This document shows positions 9,607 to 18,600 of a stretch of DNA of 64,000 nucleotides, piece after piece. The DNA lies in contig JAFUCD010000036.1 of NCBI GenBank assembly GCA_017459865.1, forward strand, positions 1-64,000. Direction: 5' to 3'. Both the position numbers and the translations under genes were made by a program. The DNA is from Oscillospiraceae bacterium. GTDB taxonomy: Bacteria; Bacillota_A; Clostridia; Oscillospirales; Oscillospiraceae. Under the pieces are notes generated by a model. The model worked only from the letters and a program-made list of their open reading frames with translations, made no database searches and was not told the DNA's origin. Each line of letters begins with the position of its first letter. Positions within the stretch are counted from its first letter, which is position 1.

Positions 9607-10524
9607 ATGGAAATCTATGTTTACGGCACGGGCTGCGGCGCAGGCGAGCTGACGCGTGAAACGCTCGAGCCAACGCGCATCGCGGCCTTCGTGGAATCGC
9701 AGCCGACGCGGGAGACCTTTCTCGGGCGGCCCGTCATCTCCATATCGATGCTCGCGGAGCGCACCGTTGACCTCCTGATCGTCACGGCAAAGGACGCGCC
9801 GGCCTTTCCCTTCTCGCCGGAGAAGGTGCTGTATCTGAAAAATCATCTGGCGCTCATCGACCGCAACCGCTCCTACGACGCGGCGCGGGCAGCCTTGGGC
9901 GATGCCTTTGTCGAACGGCTGCAGCGGCAGGAGGTACCGGTGCGCGCGCCGCTCTGGGACGATGGCTCCCTTGCCGCGCCGGGTGACTGGGTGCGGTACA
10001 AAACGCTCGAGGCGATCTCACGGGCGCTGGGCGCCGTGCCCGGCGCGATGGCGGAGCTCGGCGTCTTTCGCGGGGAGTTCGCCGCGGCGATGAACGCGCT
10101 GCTGCCGGAGCGACGGCTGTACCTGTTTGATACGTTCGCGGGCTTCGACCCTGCGGAGGCTGCGCCGGAGGGGCTCGCCGAGGCGCATGAGAACGCCTCT
10201 GCCGAAGCGGTGCTGCGCCGTCTGCCGAGAGCGGATAAGGCCGTCATCCGTGCAGGGCTCTTTCCCGCGACCGCAGCGGGACTTGAAAACGAACGATTCG
10301 CCCTCGTCTCGCTCGACGCGGATCTGGAGGAGAGCACGCTCGCGGGGCTGCGCTGGTTCGTGCCGCGCATGGAACAGGGAGGGTATCTCCTGCTGCACGA
10401 CTGGAACCACCCCGGCCTCCCCGGTGTGCGGGAGGCACTCGCGCGATATGAAGCGGAAACCGGGCAGCGCCTTGCCGGCGTGCCGCTCTGCGACATCACA
10501 GGCACGTTGGTCATCCCGTTCTGA
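9607..10524 (+). CDS. TylF/MycF-like SAM-dependent methyltransferase
   Basis: A 305-residue protein. The C-terminal two thirds look like the macrocin O-methyltransferase (TylF) family: AMAELGVFRGEFAAAMN, then RLYLFDTFAGFDP, FALVSLDADLEEST and GGYLLLHDWNHPG. The N-terminal hundred residues begin MEIYVYGTGCGAGEL and look like a separate small Rossmann-like domain. In this family the aspartates of DAD and HDW bind a metal. RBS AAAGGAGGGA ends five bases before the ATG. A strong terminator follows, so it may be a single-gene transcript. Its link to the Mo locus is positional only. Confidence 0.75.
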   Translation: MEIYVYGTGCGAGELTRETLEPTRIAAFVESQPTRETFLGRPVISISMLAERTVDLLIVTAKDAPAFPFSPEKVLYLKNHLALIDRNRSYDAARAALGDAFVERLQRQEVPVRAPLWDDGSLAAPGDWVRYKTLEAISRALGAVPGAMAELGVFRGEFAAAMNALLPERRLYLFDTFAGFDPAEAAPEGLAEAHENASAEAVLRRLPRADKAVIRAGLFPATAAGLENERFALVSLDADLEESTLAGLRWFVPRMEQGGYLLLHDWNHPGLPGVREALARYEAETGQRLAGVPLCDITGTLVIPF

Positions 10525-10580
10525 CATCGGACTGAATGACAGGTTTAGAACATTTCGGCGCGTTTTTGTCTAAGATTCAT

Positions 10581-10615
10581 AAAAAGCAATTCGGTTTTTC
10601 TCCGAATTGCTTTTT
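10581..10615 (+). terminator. Intrinsic terminator after the TylF-like gene
   Basis: AAAAAGCAATTCGG (10581-10594) pairs perfectly with CCGAATTGCTTTTT (10602-10615) around a 7-nt loop and ends in a T run. It can act in both directions. Confidence 0.9.
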
Positions 10616-10623
10616 GTTGTAAG

Positions 10624-10652
10624 TTGATAGAAATCGATCATGTCTATTAAAA
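10624..10652 (+). promoter_or_regulatory. Likely promoter of the Mo hydroxylase operon
   Basis: TTGATA (10624-10629), a 17-bp spacer and TTAAAA (10647-10652) lie in the gap between the terminator and the small gene. The next good start for transcription of the hydroxylase is not obvious elsewhere. The -10 is only a moderate match, and TATAAA at 10653 is an alternative element. Confidence 0.45.
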
Positions 10653-10690
10653 TATAAAATAGAAGCAGTATCCGCAGGGGAGGTATGTCC

Positions 10691-10948
10691 ATGGACGACA
10701 AGGAGCTGTTTGAAATCACGGCGCGGAGCGTCATCGTGGAGGTCACGGACGAGAAAACCGGCGAGGTCTTTCGCCGGGAGCTGCCGATCGACTTTTACGA
10801 AAACGCGAACCTGCTGCGTCTGAGCGGAGAGAATCTGGACGGGAGCACATCGCAGCTCGTCTTCTATTCCGCAAGAGGGCTGGAACGTCTCCGCGATCTC
10901 ACCGGCAAGGGCTTTGACCATGACCCCTGCGGCGGACACACGAAGTAA
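10691..10948 (+). CDS. Small hypothetical protein upstream of the Mo hydroxylase
   Basis: An 85-residue acidic protein that I do not recognise. It starts MDDKELFEITARSV, has a beta-rich middle (VIVEVTDEKTGEVFRRELPIDFYEN), and ends GHTK. I chose the ATG at 10691, seven bases after GGGGAGG; an ATG six bases earlier is too close to that site. It is 33 bp upstream of the hydroxylase gene and probably co-transcribed with it. No metal-binding pattern or membrane segment is visible apart from single cysteine and histidine residues near the end. Confidence 0.65.
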   Translation: MDDKELFEITARSVIVEVTDEKTGEVFRRELPIDFYENANLLRLSGENLDGSTSQLVFYSARGLERLRDLTGKGFDHDPCGGHTK

Positions 10949-10981
10949 ACGAAAACCAACGACATAAAAGGAGGACATGCT

Positions 10982-13744
10982 ATGATTCGGAAAACACTGA
11001 TCATCAACGGCGTGGAGCGCAAGCTCGTCATGGAACAGGACGAAACGCTCGCCACCGTGCTGCGCGAGCACCTGCTGCTCACCGGCTGCAAGATCGGCTG
11101 CGGCGAAGGCCACTGCGGCGCGTGCAACGTGATCATGAACGGCAAGGTCACCAAGAGCTGCATCTATAAGACGAGCCGTGTACCCGACGGCGCCGAGATC
11201 ACCACCATCGAGGGCGTCGGCACCCTCAGCGATATGCATCCCCTGCAGGTGGCCTGGATGGCCCACGGCTGCGCACAGTGCGGCTTCTGCACCCCCGGCT
11301 TCATCATCAGCGCCAAGGTGCTGCTGGAGCAGAACCCCAGTCCCACCAGAGAAGAGGTCCGCGACTGGTTCAACAAGACCCGCAACCTCTGCCGCTGCAC
11401 CGGCTATAAGCCCCTCATCGACGCGGTGATGGACGCCGCCGCCGTGCTGCGCGGAGAGATGACCAAGGAGGATCTGGTCTTCAAGCCCACCGGCGACAGC
11501 ATCAAGGGCACGAAGTACATCCGTCCCTCCGCCGCCCAGAAGGTCACCGGCACCTGGGACTTCGGCGCTGACGACGCACTGAAGATGCCGGAGAACACCC
11601 TCCGTCTGGCCCTGACTCAGGCGAAGGTCTCCCACGCGAACATCAAGAGCATCGACACCTCTGAGGCCGAGAAGATGCCCGGCGTCTTCAAGGTTATCAC
11701 CTACAAGGACATTCTGGCTGCCGGCGGCACCAACCAGATCAACGGCCTCGTCATGCTGCCGAAGCACAACAAGACCGACGGCTTTGAGCGCCCGGTGCTC
11801 TGCTCCGACAAGATCTTCCAGTTCGGTGACGCCATCGCCATCGTGGCTGCTGACACCGAGGCTCACGCCCGTGCCGCGGCCGACGCCGTGAAGGTGGAGA
11901 TCGAGGAGCTGCCCGCCTACATGAGCGCCCCGGACGCCATGGCCCCCGACGCCATCGAGATCCATCCCGGCACCCCCAACGTCTTCTTCGAGACCAACTG
12001 CATCAAGGGTCCCGACTTTGACTGGGACAGCATCCCTGACGAGCAGCAGGTCGAGATCGAGAGCTACTGCTCCCGCCAGCCCCATCTGCATCTGGAGCCC
12101 GACTGCGGCTACGCCTACATCGATGAGGACGGCATGGTCACCGTGCACTCCAAGTCCATCGGCATCCACCTGCACATGCCCATGATCGCAGGCGGCATCG
12201 GCGTTCCCATGGAGAAGCTCCGTCTGGTGCAGAACCACGCAGGCGGCACCTTCGGCTATAAGTTCTCCCCCACCAACGAGGCCATCCTCGGTGCGGCGGC
12301 GAAGATCTGCGAGCGTCCGGTCTCTCTGGTCTTCAACCAGTTCCAGAACATCACCTACACCGGCAAGCGCTCCCCCGCCTTCATGCACATCAAGCTCGCC
12401 GCCGACAAGGACGGCAAGCTGCTGGCCCTCTGGGGCGACAACTACGTCGACCACGGCCCGTACTCCGAGTTCGGCGATCTGCTGACCATGCGTCTGAGCC
12501 AGTTCACCGGCGCGGGCTACGGCATCCCCTCGATCCGCAACAAGAGCCAGACCGTCTTCACGAACCACGCCTGGGGCTCGGCCTTCCGCGCCTACGGTTC
12601 GCCGCAGTCCTTCATGGGCTCCGACATCGCCATCGACTGCCTTGCCGCCAAGATGGGCATCGATCCCTTCGAGATGCGCGCCATGAACTGCTACAAGGAG
12701 TCTGAGGGCACCACGATCCCGACCGGCTATCCCCCGGAGGTCTACTGCGAGGAGGCCCTCTTTGAGAAGGCCCGCCCGCTGTACTACGCCGGAAAGAAGC
12801 GCTGCGAGGAGAAGAACGCCGCCTCCGACGGCCGTTATAAGTACGGCATCGGCGTCTCCCTCGGCGTCTACGGCTGCGGCCTCGACGGTGTGGACACCTC
12901 CTCCGCCTTCGCGGAGCTGAATCCCGACGGCACGGTCACGATCTACGTCTCCTGGGAGGATCACGGTCAGGGCGCCGACATGGGCGCGCTCGTCTCCGCG
13001 CATGAGACCCTGCGTCAGGCCGGCATCAAGCCCGAGCAGATCCGCCTCGTGATGAACGACACGAAGCTCACCCCGAACTCCGGCCCCGCCGGCGGTTCCC
13101 GCTCGCAGGTCATGAGCGGCAACGCCTGCCGTCTCGCCGCCGAAGCGCTGCTCGCCGAGATGAAGAAGGACGACGGCACCTACCGCACCTACGACGAGAT
13201 GGTCGCCGACGGCAAGCAGCTCAAGGTCGAGGGCAACTGGGTCACCACCTTCTGCGCCGACCACCCGATCGATCAGGACACCGCCCAGGGCGAGCCCTTC
13301 GCGACCTACATGTACACGATCTTCCTGCCCGAGGTCTGTGTCGACACCCAGACCGGCAAGGTCAAGGTGGAAAAATTCACCTGCGTGGCCGATGTCGGCA
13401 CGATCATGAACAAGCTCCTTGTCGACGGCAACTTCTACGGCGGTCTCGCGCAGGGCATCGGCCTCGCGCTGACGGAGGACTTCGAGGATCTGTCGAAGCA
13501 CGTGAGCCTCATGAAGTGCGGCATCCCGTATCCGAACGACGTTCCGGACGACATCGAGCTGCACTACAACGAGACCTATCGTCCCTCCGGCCCGTACGGT
13601 GCGGCCGGCTGCGGCGAGGCTCCGCTGGATGCGCCGCATCCCGCCATCCTCAACGCCATCTTCGCCGCCACGGGCGCCCGCGTGACCCGCATCCCGGCAA
13701 CGCCGGACAAGGTGCTCGCCGCGCTCAAAGCGCTTGAGGCGTAA
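10982..13744 (+). CDS. Molybdopterin-dependent hydroxylase of the aldehyde oxidoreductase (Mop) type
   Basis: This 920-residue single-chain enzyme is the centre of the locus. Residues 1-75 are a plant-type [2Fe-2S] domain (CKIGCGEGHCGACNV). Residues 80-150 are the second [2Fe-2S] domain (CAQCGFCTPGF, then CRCTGYK). The rest is the two-part molybdenum domain, with GSAFRAYGSPQ near 540 and GAAGCGEAPLDAPHP near 880, which holds the expected catalytic glutamate. There is no FAD domain, as in Desulfovibrio Mop. The substrate (aldehyde, purine or other heterocycle) cannot be read from the sequence. Codon use is strongly biased to C-ending codons, suggesting high expression. RBS AAGGAGG precedes the ATG. 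Confidence 0.93.
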   Translation: MIRKTLIINGVERKLVMEQDETLATVLREHLLLTGCKIGCGEGHCGACNVIMNGKVTKSCIYKTSRVPDGAEITTIEGVGTLSDMHPLQVAWMAHGCAQCGFCTPGFIISAKVLLEQNPSPTREEVRDWFNKTRNLCRCTGYKPLIDAVMDAAAVLRGEMTKEDLVFKPTGDSIKGTKYIRPSAAQKVTGTWDFGADDALKMPENTLRLALTQAKVSHANIKSIDTSEAEKMPGVFKVITYKDILAAGGTNQINGLVMLPKHNKTDGFERPVLCSDKIFQFGDAIAIVAADTEAHARAAADAVKVEIEELPAYMSAPDAMAPDAIEIHPGTPNVFFETNCIKGPDFDWDSIPDEQQVEIESYCSRQPHLHLEPDCGYAYIDEDGMVTVHSKSIGIHLHMPMIAGGIGVPMEKLRLVQNHAGGTFGYKFSPTNEAILGAAAKICERPVSLVFNQFQNITYTGKRSPAFMHIKLAADKDGKLLALWGDNYVDHGPYSEFGDLLTMRLSQFTGAGYGIPSIRNKSQTVFTNHAWGSAFRAYGSPQSFMGSDIAIDCLAAKMGIDPFEMRAMNCYKESEGTTIPTGYPPEVYCEEALFEKARPLYYAGKKRCEEKNAASDGRYKYGIGVSLGVYGCGLDGVDTSSAFAELNPDGTVTIYVSWEDHGQGADMGALVSAHETLRQAGIKPEQIRLVMNDTKLTPNSGPAGGSRSQVMSGNACRLAAEALLAEMKKDDGTYRTYDEMVADGKQLKVEGNWVTTFCADHPIDQDTAQGEPFATYMYTIFLPEVCVDTQTGKVKVEKFTCVADVGTIMNKLLVDGNFYGGLAQGIGLALTEDFEDLSKHVSLMKCGIPYPNDVPDDIELHYNETYRPSGPYGAAGCGEAPLDAPHPAILNAIFAATGARVTRIPATPDKVLAALKALEA

Positions 13745-13829
13745 GACTGTTCAAATCTGAGAAACCATGGTATATTGGGGATGTGGACATTCGTCCACAT
13801 CCCCATGTTTCCAATCGGGAGGGATCGCC

Positions 13830-16127
13830 ATGACAAGCAGAATTCCGGAGCGTGGCTCGACCCATGTCTATAACGTCAGCAAGATCTCCAAAGAGGAGAT
13901 CGACAGCATGGTGGAACGCTGCGTCTATGAGCAGCCCCCCTTCTGCAATGCAGCCTGCCCGCTGAAGCTGGACACCCGCGCCCTGCTGAAAGCGGCGGCT
14001 GCGGGGAACTTCAAAAAAGCGCTGCAGCTGTATGAAAAGATCGCGCCATTCCCGCTCATCCTCTCGCATGGCTGCGAGGCGCCGTGCGAGGCCAAATGCC
14101 GCCTCTGTGAGCGCGGCGACGGCGTCGCCATCCGAGCGGTGGAGGCAGCCGCTGCCCGCTTCGGCGAGCAGTCCAAACTGGGCGGCGTGTTTCGCAGCAC
14201 CAAAAAGCAGAAGGCAGCGGTCTTCGGCTCGGGCCTGTTCGCGCTCTTTCTCGCCGGCGAGCTGGAAAAGAAGATGTATCCGGTCACGGTGTTCTGCGCT
14301 GAGCCGGACGAGGAGACGTATCTGCGCGGCGCTGCGCCTTTTCTGGATGAGACGGCCTTCGACCTGGAGCTGAAACGGCTGAAGCGGAAGGAAATTCGTT
14401 TCGAGTTCGGCTGTGAACTGACGCCGGACTTCTTCGAGCAAAAGCGCGGAGCGTTTCAGATCCTCTGCGTGTCGGAGGCGGCGGCAAAGATCTTTTTCCC
14501 CGAAGCGGAATGCACGCCGGAAGTCATGCTTTATGAGCCGGAAAATCTGATCATGGGCTGCGGCAGCGGCGTGATGGACGCGGCTTTCGGCGCGAAAAAG
14601 GCGGCGCTGACCGCGGATCGTCTGGCGCAGAAGCTCGACCCCCGCAACACCCGCGGGCATGAGGGGCCGAGCGAGAGCAGGCTCTACACCGATCTCTCTG
14701 CCGCCGGGGCGCTGCAACGCGTACCGGGCGCTGCGGAGGGCTACACGCGCCAGCAGGCCATCGAAGAGGCCAAGCGCTGCCTCCAGTGCCGCTGCGAGGA
14801 ATGTCTGAAAACCTGCGCCTATCTGCGGCATTACGGCAAGCACCCCGGCCTGCTGGCGCGGGAGATCTACAACAACACGCAGATCATCATGGGCGACCAT
14901 CAGCTGAACAAGCCCATGAACTCCTGCGCGCTCTGCGGCCAGTGCACGGCGGTATGCCCCAACGGCATGGACATGGCGCGCGTCTGCCACATGGCGCGGG
15001 AGAACATGGTCGCCACGGACAAGATGGCCCTGGCGCCCCACGAGTTCGCGCTGCTGGACATGCTGTTCTCCAATGAAGAGGCTTTCCTCTCCCGGCCCCA
15101 GCCGGGGTATGAGACCTGCCGCTACGTGTTCTTCCCCGGCTGTCAGGCCGCGGCCGTCGCGCCGGAGACGGTGCGCGCGGCGTGGGAGGATCTCTCCACG
15201 CGGCTGGAGGGCGGCGTGGCGCTCATGCTGGGCTGCTGCGGCGCCATCGCCGACTGGGCGGGGCGCACGGAGATCTATGAACAGACAGAGGCGTTTCTGG
15301 ATTCTGAGCTCTCCAAGCTGGGCGACCCCATCGTGATCGCGGGCTGCCCCACCTGCGCAAAGCAGCTCCGCGGGCACGAGGGGCTGCAGGTCGTCGGCAT
15401 TTGGGACATGCTGCTGCAGCGCGGTCTGCCGGAGGGCGCGAAGGGGCTCGACCGCCCCGCCGCGCTCCACGACGCCTGCGGCGCCAGAGGCGACAGCGAA
15501 ACCCAAAACGCGATCCGAAGCCTTGCAAAGCAGCTGGGATGTGCGCTGACAGAGCCGACGGACGCTCTGGACCGCGCGCCCTGCTGCGGCTACGGCGGTC
15601 TAGCCGGTTACGCGAATCCGGAGGTCGCCTCGGAGCTGACGGAGCAGTGCATCTCTCGCGGCGACGGGCCCTGGATCACCTACTGCATGGCCTGCCGCGA
15701 CCGGTTCGCCAGAGCAGGGCAGGAAACGCACCATCTGCTGGAGCTGGTCTACGGCAAGGATGCACAGGACGCGCCGGACATCAGCGAAAAACGGCGCAAT
15801 CGCCGCGCGCTGAAGCGGGATTTGCTGCTGGAATACTGGAACGAGGAGACCAAGGGCATGGAGCCGGAATTCAAAGTGACCTACACCCCGGAGGCCCGGG
15901 CGATGATGGATCAGCGCATGATCCTCACCGAGGACGTGGAAAATGTGCTACGCGCCATGCGCGAGACCGGCGAGGCTGTGCTGGACGGCGAAAGCGGGCT
16001 CATCATCGCCCGCACACGCATCGGCAACACGACCTTCTGGGTCAGCTTCACGGAAGACGGTGCGGATGCTTATATCGTGCACCGGGCGTACAGCCACCGG
16101 ATGCAGGTAGTAAGGAGGCAGGGCTGA
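13830..16127 (+). CDS. Pyridine nucleotide-disulfide oxidoreductase/dicluster-binding-like Fe-S protein with HdrD-type CCG domains
   Basis: A 765-residue redox protein of several parts. The N-terminus resembles the dicluster domain of glutamate synthase small subunits: FCNAACPLKLDTR, then HGCEAPCEAKCRLC. A reduced Rossmann-like segment begins AAVFGSGLFALFLAGEL, without the full FAD/NAD motif set. CLQCRCEECLKTC and CALCGQCTAVCPNGMD follow as ferredoxin-type clusters. Two cysteine-rich CCG domains (FFPGCQ to LGCCGAIADW; HDACGARGD to CCGYGGLAG) resemble HdrD/LutA. I chose ATG 13830 after GGGAGGG. It probably passes electrons to or from the hydroxylase. Confidence 0.85.
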   Translation: MTSRIPERGSTHVYNVSKISKEEIDSMVERCVYEQPPFCNAACPLKLDTRALLKAAAAGNFKKALQLYEKIAPFPLILSHGCEAPCEAKCRLCERGDGVAIRAVEAAAARFGEQSKLGGVFRSTKKQKAAVFGSGLFALFLAGELEKKMYPVTVFCAEPDEETYLRGAAPFLDETAFDLELKRLKRKEIRFEFGCELTPDFFEQKRGAFQILCVSEAAAKIFFPEAECTPEVMLYEPENLIMGCGSGVMDAAFGAKKAALTADRLAQKLDPRNTRGHEGPSESRLYTDLSAAGALQRVPGAAEGYTRQQAIEEAKRCLQCRCEECLKTCAYLRHYGKHPGLLAREIYNNTQIIMGDHQLNKPMNSCALCGQCTAVCPNGMDMARVCHMARENMVATDKMALAPHEFALLDMLFSNEEAFLSRPQPGYETCRYVFFPGCQAAAVAPETVRAAWEDLSTRLEGGVALMLGCCGAIADWAGRTEIYEQTEAFLDSELSKLGDPIVIAGCPTCAKQLRGHEGLQVVGIWDMLLQRGLPEGAKGLDRPAALHDACGARGDSETQNAIRSLAKQLGCALTEPTDALDRAPCCGYGGLAGYANPEVASELTEQCISRGDGPWITYCMACRDRFARAGQETHHLLELVYGKDAQDAPDISEKRRNRRALKRDLLLEYWNEETKGMEPEFKVTYTPEARAMMDQRMILTEDVENVLRAMRETGEAVLDGESGLIIARTRIGNTTFWVSFTEDGADAYIVHRAYSHRMQVVRRQG

Positions 16128-16345
16128 TGGACGAGAGAAGCTATTACACCATAGACCCCGAGGGCAAGCTCCAATGCCTGAAGTGCGGCGTGCCGCTGGA
16201 AAAGGGCAAGGCAAAGTTCCTCTATCTGGACAACGGCTTTCCCGTGGAGCTGCCGGTCTGCCCCAAGTGCGGGTTTGTCTATGTGCCGGAGTCTCTGGCG
16301 CTGGGCAAGGTGCTCTCTGTGGAAAAGGCCCTGGAGGACAAATGA
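16127..16345 (+). CDS. Small two-CxxC redox or zinc-ribbon protein (DVU_1557 type)
   Basis: A 72-residue protein with two CxxC pairs, CLKCG near residue 18 and CPKCG near residue 47, separated by a strand-rich segment (KAKFLYLDNGFPVELPV). This is the pattern of a rubredoxin-like or zinc-ribbon fold. Its start overlaps the stop of the Fe-S protein in TGATG, and its own stop overlaps the next start in ATGA. It matches the small redox protein of DVU_1551-1559-like loci in size, motifs and place. Confidence 0.8.
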   Translation: MDERSYYTIDPEGKLQCLKCGVPLEKGKAKFLYLDNGFPVELPVCPKCGFVYVPESLALGKVLSVEKALEDK

Positions 16346-16842
16346 CGCGGCATCCCGGAGACACCAGACATTTGATCGATCTGGCAGATCTGCAGCCCGG
16401 CGCGAGGGTGCTGGATCTGGGCGCAGGCGACGGCGACGGTGTGCGGCTGCTTCGGCGTCTCGGCTTCGACGCATCCGGCGTCGATAAAAAGGCCGCGCCG
16501 GCCGTGGAGGAAGGAGATCTCCAACACACCGGCTTTTCGGACAACAGCTTCGACGCTGTGATGAGTGAATGCGCCTTTTTCGTCTCCGGCGACGTGCCCG
16601 GAGCAATCAGAGAGAGCACAAGACTATTGAAGCCCGGCGGCAAGCTGCTGCTGGCAGACCTCTTCTTTGAAGATCCCGAGCCTCTGCTGGAGGCGGCGGG
16701 ACTCAAAGTGATCCACAAGGAAGACTGGACGAAAGCGTGGCGGGCGTATTATCTCCGCTCGATCTGGGAGGGCACCGATGACCCCTGCCCTGCCCCGAAG
16801 GGAAAGAGCACATATTGGATGCTGATTGCGAGAAAGGACTGA
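16342..16842 (+). CDS. SAM-dependent methyltransferase (DVU_1556 type)
   Basis: A 166-residue class I methyltransferase. The SAM-binding loop is VLDLGAGDGDG near residues 25-35, followed by the acidic VDKK region and LLKPGGKLLLADLF. It is small for the family and has a compact C-terminal cap. The start at 16342 overlaps the previous stop by 4 bp, and no other ribosome binding site is needed. Its substrate is unknown; in this context it may modify a cofactor or a thiol intermediate. Confidence 0.85.
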   Translation: MTRHPGDTRHLIDLADLQPGARVLDLGAGDGDGVRLLRRLGFDASGVDKKAAPAVEEGDLQHTGFSDNSFDAVMSECAFFVSGDVPGAIRESTRLLKPGGKLLLADLFFEDPEPLLEAAGLKVIHKEDWTKAWRAYYLRSIWEGTDDPCPAPKGKSTYWMLIARKD

Positions 16843-16846
16843 TCAC

Positions 16847-17275
16847 ATGGAACTGATGGAACGGATCATGACGCACGCGCAATGCGGCTATTTCTGCTCG
16901 CAGATCCTGATGAAGCTGCTGCTGGAGACCGTGGGTGAGGATAACCCCGCGCTGGTCGGCGCGGCAGGCGGCCTGTGCGGCGGCGTAGGCTTCACCAGCA
17001 ACACCTGCGGCTGTCTGACCGCGGGCGCCTGCATGGTCTCCTACTTCACCGGCAAACGCGAGCCGGACGGCGCGGATCACCCTCTGCACCGGGAGGTGCT
17101 GGCAGAATTTGTGCGCCGGTTTACGGAGTTCCTCACAGAGCGGTACGGCGGCACGGAGTGCATGTGCGTACTGCACGGAGACTTCACACAGCGCGGCAAG
17201 CACTGCCCGCAGATCATGGCCTTCACCTATGAGACGGTCATGGAGCTGCTGGAGGAAAAGGATCTGCTGGAATGA
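16847..17275 (+). CDS. C-GCAxxG-C-C family protein (DVU_1555 type)
   Basis: A 142-residue member of the redox-active C-GCAxxG-C-C family. The spaced cysteines are visible in AQCGYFCSQ, GGLCGGVGFTSNTCGCLTAGAC, CMCVLHGDF and KHCPQ. I chose ATG 16847 because AGAAAGGA (16831-16838) precedes it at a normal distance. The stop overlaps the start of the CoA ligase by 4 bp. The function of the family is not established. The conserved cysteines suggest metal or selenium handling or a redox role. Confidence 0.8.
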   Translation: MELMERIMTHAQCGYFCSQILMKLLLETVGEDNPALVGAAGGLCGGVGFTSNTCGCLTAGACMVSYFTGKREPDGADHPLHREVLAEFVRRFTEFLTERYGGTECMCVLHGDFTQRGKHCPQIMAFTYETVMELLEEKDLLE

Positions 17276-18447
17276 CCATCACGCGGCTGGACGCGCTGAT
17301 TCGTAAGCAGGAAGCCATGGCCTCGACCTCCCGACAGGAGATCGAGGCCATGCAGCTGAGAAAGCTCAACGCGCTATTGAAAAAAGAATACGACCGGCAG
17401 GGGTTCTACCGAGACCTGCCGGCGTCTTTGCGTTCTCTGGACGATCTGAAGGCGCTGCCGTTCACGACTGCAGAAGATCTTGCAGAACACGGAAGCAGTA
17501 TGCTGCTGCTCTCCCAGAGCGCGGTGGAGCGTGTGATCACCGAGCGCACCAGCGGCACCACCGGAGCCGCCAAGCGGCTGTTTTACACCGCTGGTGATCT
17601 GGAGCGCGCGGTGCAGCTGTTCACGGCGGGGCTGGGCGAGCTGATCTTCCCCGGCAGCGTCACGATGATCTGCTTCCCCTTCTCCGGCCCGAACGGGCTC
17701 GGTGAGCTGATCGCGGAGGCCATTGAGCGTCTCGAGGCAAAGCCGCTGCGCGTCGGCGTCGGGAATAGCTATGCTGAGCTTGCTGAGATCCTGGAGCAGG
17801 AGCGACCGGACACGTTTGTGGGCATGCCGGTGCCGCTTTTGAGCCTGCTGCGGGTCTGCGGCAGAGGGAGTCTCCGCCGCGCGCTCGTGAGCGGCGACGC
17901 CTGCCCCGAAGCGGTGGTGCGCGGCGCGGAGGCGCTGCTCGGCTCCGCGCTCTTTCCGCACTACGGCTCGCGGGAGATGGCGCTCGGCGGGGCAATCACC
18001 TGCCCGGCGCACGCGGGCATGCATCTGCGGGAAAACCACGTGATCGCGGAGATTGTGTCTTCCGACGGCGCGCCGCTCCCGGAGGGCGAATGGGGCGAGC
18101 TCGTCATCACCACGATCGGCATGGAGGTCATGCCGATGATCCGTTACCGCACCGGCGATCGGGCTCGCATCTTGCCGGGCCCCTGCCCCTGCGGGAGCGA
18201 GATCCGGCGGCTGGACACGGTCTCGCGCCTCGACGCGGAGGCGTTCCTGAGACTGGAAAACACGATGTTCTCCCTGCCGTGGGTCGCGGATTACCGCGCC
18301 GAGCAGCGCCCGGACGGCCTGCATCTGGAGGTGCTCACCTGCGGTGAAGCGCCCTCTGCGCTCCCGGATCTCGCAGCCGCTTGGTCGCTCCGCCCGGTAC
18401 AACCGGAGGATCGTCCATTGATCGCCGGAAAGCGCAGCATCACATGA
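17272..18447 (+). CDS. AMP-dependent CoA ligase-like protein (DVU_1553 type)
   Basis: A 391-residue adenylate-forming enzyme. The P-loop is TERTSGTTGAAKR near residues 90-102. YGSREMALGG takes the place of the usual YGxTE motif, and IRYRTGDRARI supplies the arginine/aspartate motif. It is shorter than typical phenylacetate-CoA ligases and its C-terminal subdomain is compact. It is the last gene of the plus-strand operon, with a perfect terminator 45 bp after the stop. It probably activates a carboxylate as part of cofactor or substrate chemistry. The actual substrate is unknown. Confidence 0.85.
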   Translation: MTITRLDALIRKQEAMASTSRQEIEAMQLRKLNALLKKEYDRQGFYRDLPASLRSLDDLKALPFTTAEDLAEHGSSMLLLSQSAVERVITERTSGTTGAAKRLFYTAGDLERAVQLFTAGLGELIFPGSVTMICFPFSGPNGLGELIAEAIERLEAKPLRVGVGNSYAELAEILEQERPDTFVGMPVPLLSLLRVCGRGSLRRALVSGDACPEAVVRGAEALLGSALFPHYGSREMALGGAITCPAHAGMHLRENHVIAEIVSSDGAPLPEGEWGELVITTIGMEVMPMIRYRTGDRARILPGPCPCGSEIRRLDTVSRLDAEAFLRLENTMFSLPWVADYRAEQRPDGLHLEVLTCGEAPSALPDLAAAWSLRPVQPEDRPLIAGKRSIT

Positions 18448-18491
18448 AATCGTATCCGAATCCCAGGACTCCCCAAATCAACAGATATAAT

Positions 18492-18527
18492 AAAACCCCT
18501 GAAATCTTCGAGATTTCAGGGGTTTTT
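18492..18527 (+). terminator. Intrinsic terminator of the Mo operon
   Basis: AAAACCCCTGAAATCT (18492-18507) and AGATTTCAGGGGTTTT (18511-18526) form a 16-bp perfect stem with a 3-nt loop, ending in T. The terminator overlaps the first bases of the att-like repeat. Confidence 0.95.
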
Positions 18528-18575
18528 ACTGGTACGAGTGTAGATAACGGATTTGGTTTATAGGCAACGAACAGG
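18519..18575 (+). repeat. att-like repeat, copy 2 (left end of element 2)
   Basis: It matches 2792-2848 at 47 of 57 positions in the same orientation. It contains GAGTGTAGATAACG (18536-18549), 13 of 14 identical to 43272-43285 in the tRNA-fMet terminator at the other end of element 2. It marks the left boundary of the element. Confidence 0.65.
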
Positions 18576-18600
18576 TTCTTCAAACCATAACGTGCAGCCT

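Larger units (their letters stand above)
2792..18575. mobile_element. Molybdenum hydroxylase locus bounded by att-like direct repeats (possible passenger island)
   Basis: Fifteen tightly packed genes lie between two 57-bp att-like direct repeats (2792-2848 and 18519-18575). The segment encodes no recombinase of its own, but flanking elements on both sides do. Its base composition and codon use look like the chromosomal backbone. So it may be native DNA caught between two insertions rather than a true mobile unit. The evidence for mobility is only the repeats and their order. Confidence 0.4.

Noticed and set aside
10577..13639. A 1020-codon open frame on the minus strand opposite the Mo hydroxylase gene
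   Set aside because: It is a by-product of the strong GC-biased codon use of the real gene. Its translation is low-complexity (valine-, aspartate-, glycine- and leucine-rich), has no domain pattern, and lies fully under a gene with clear motifs.
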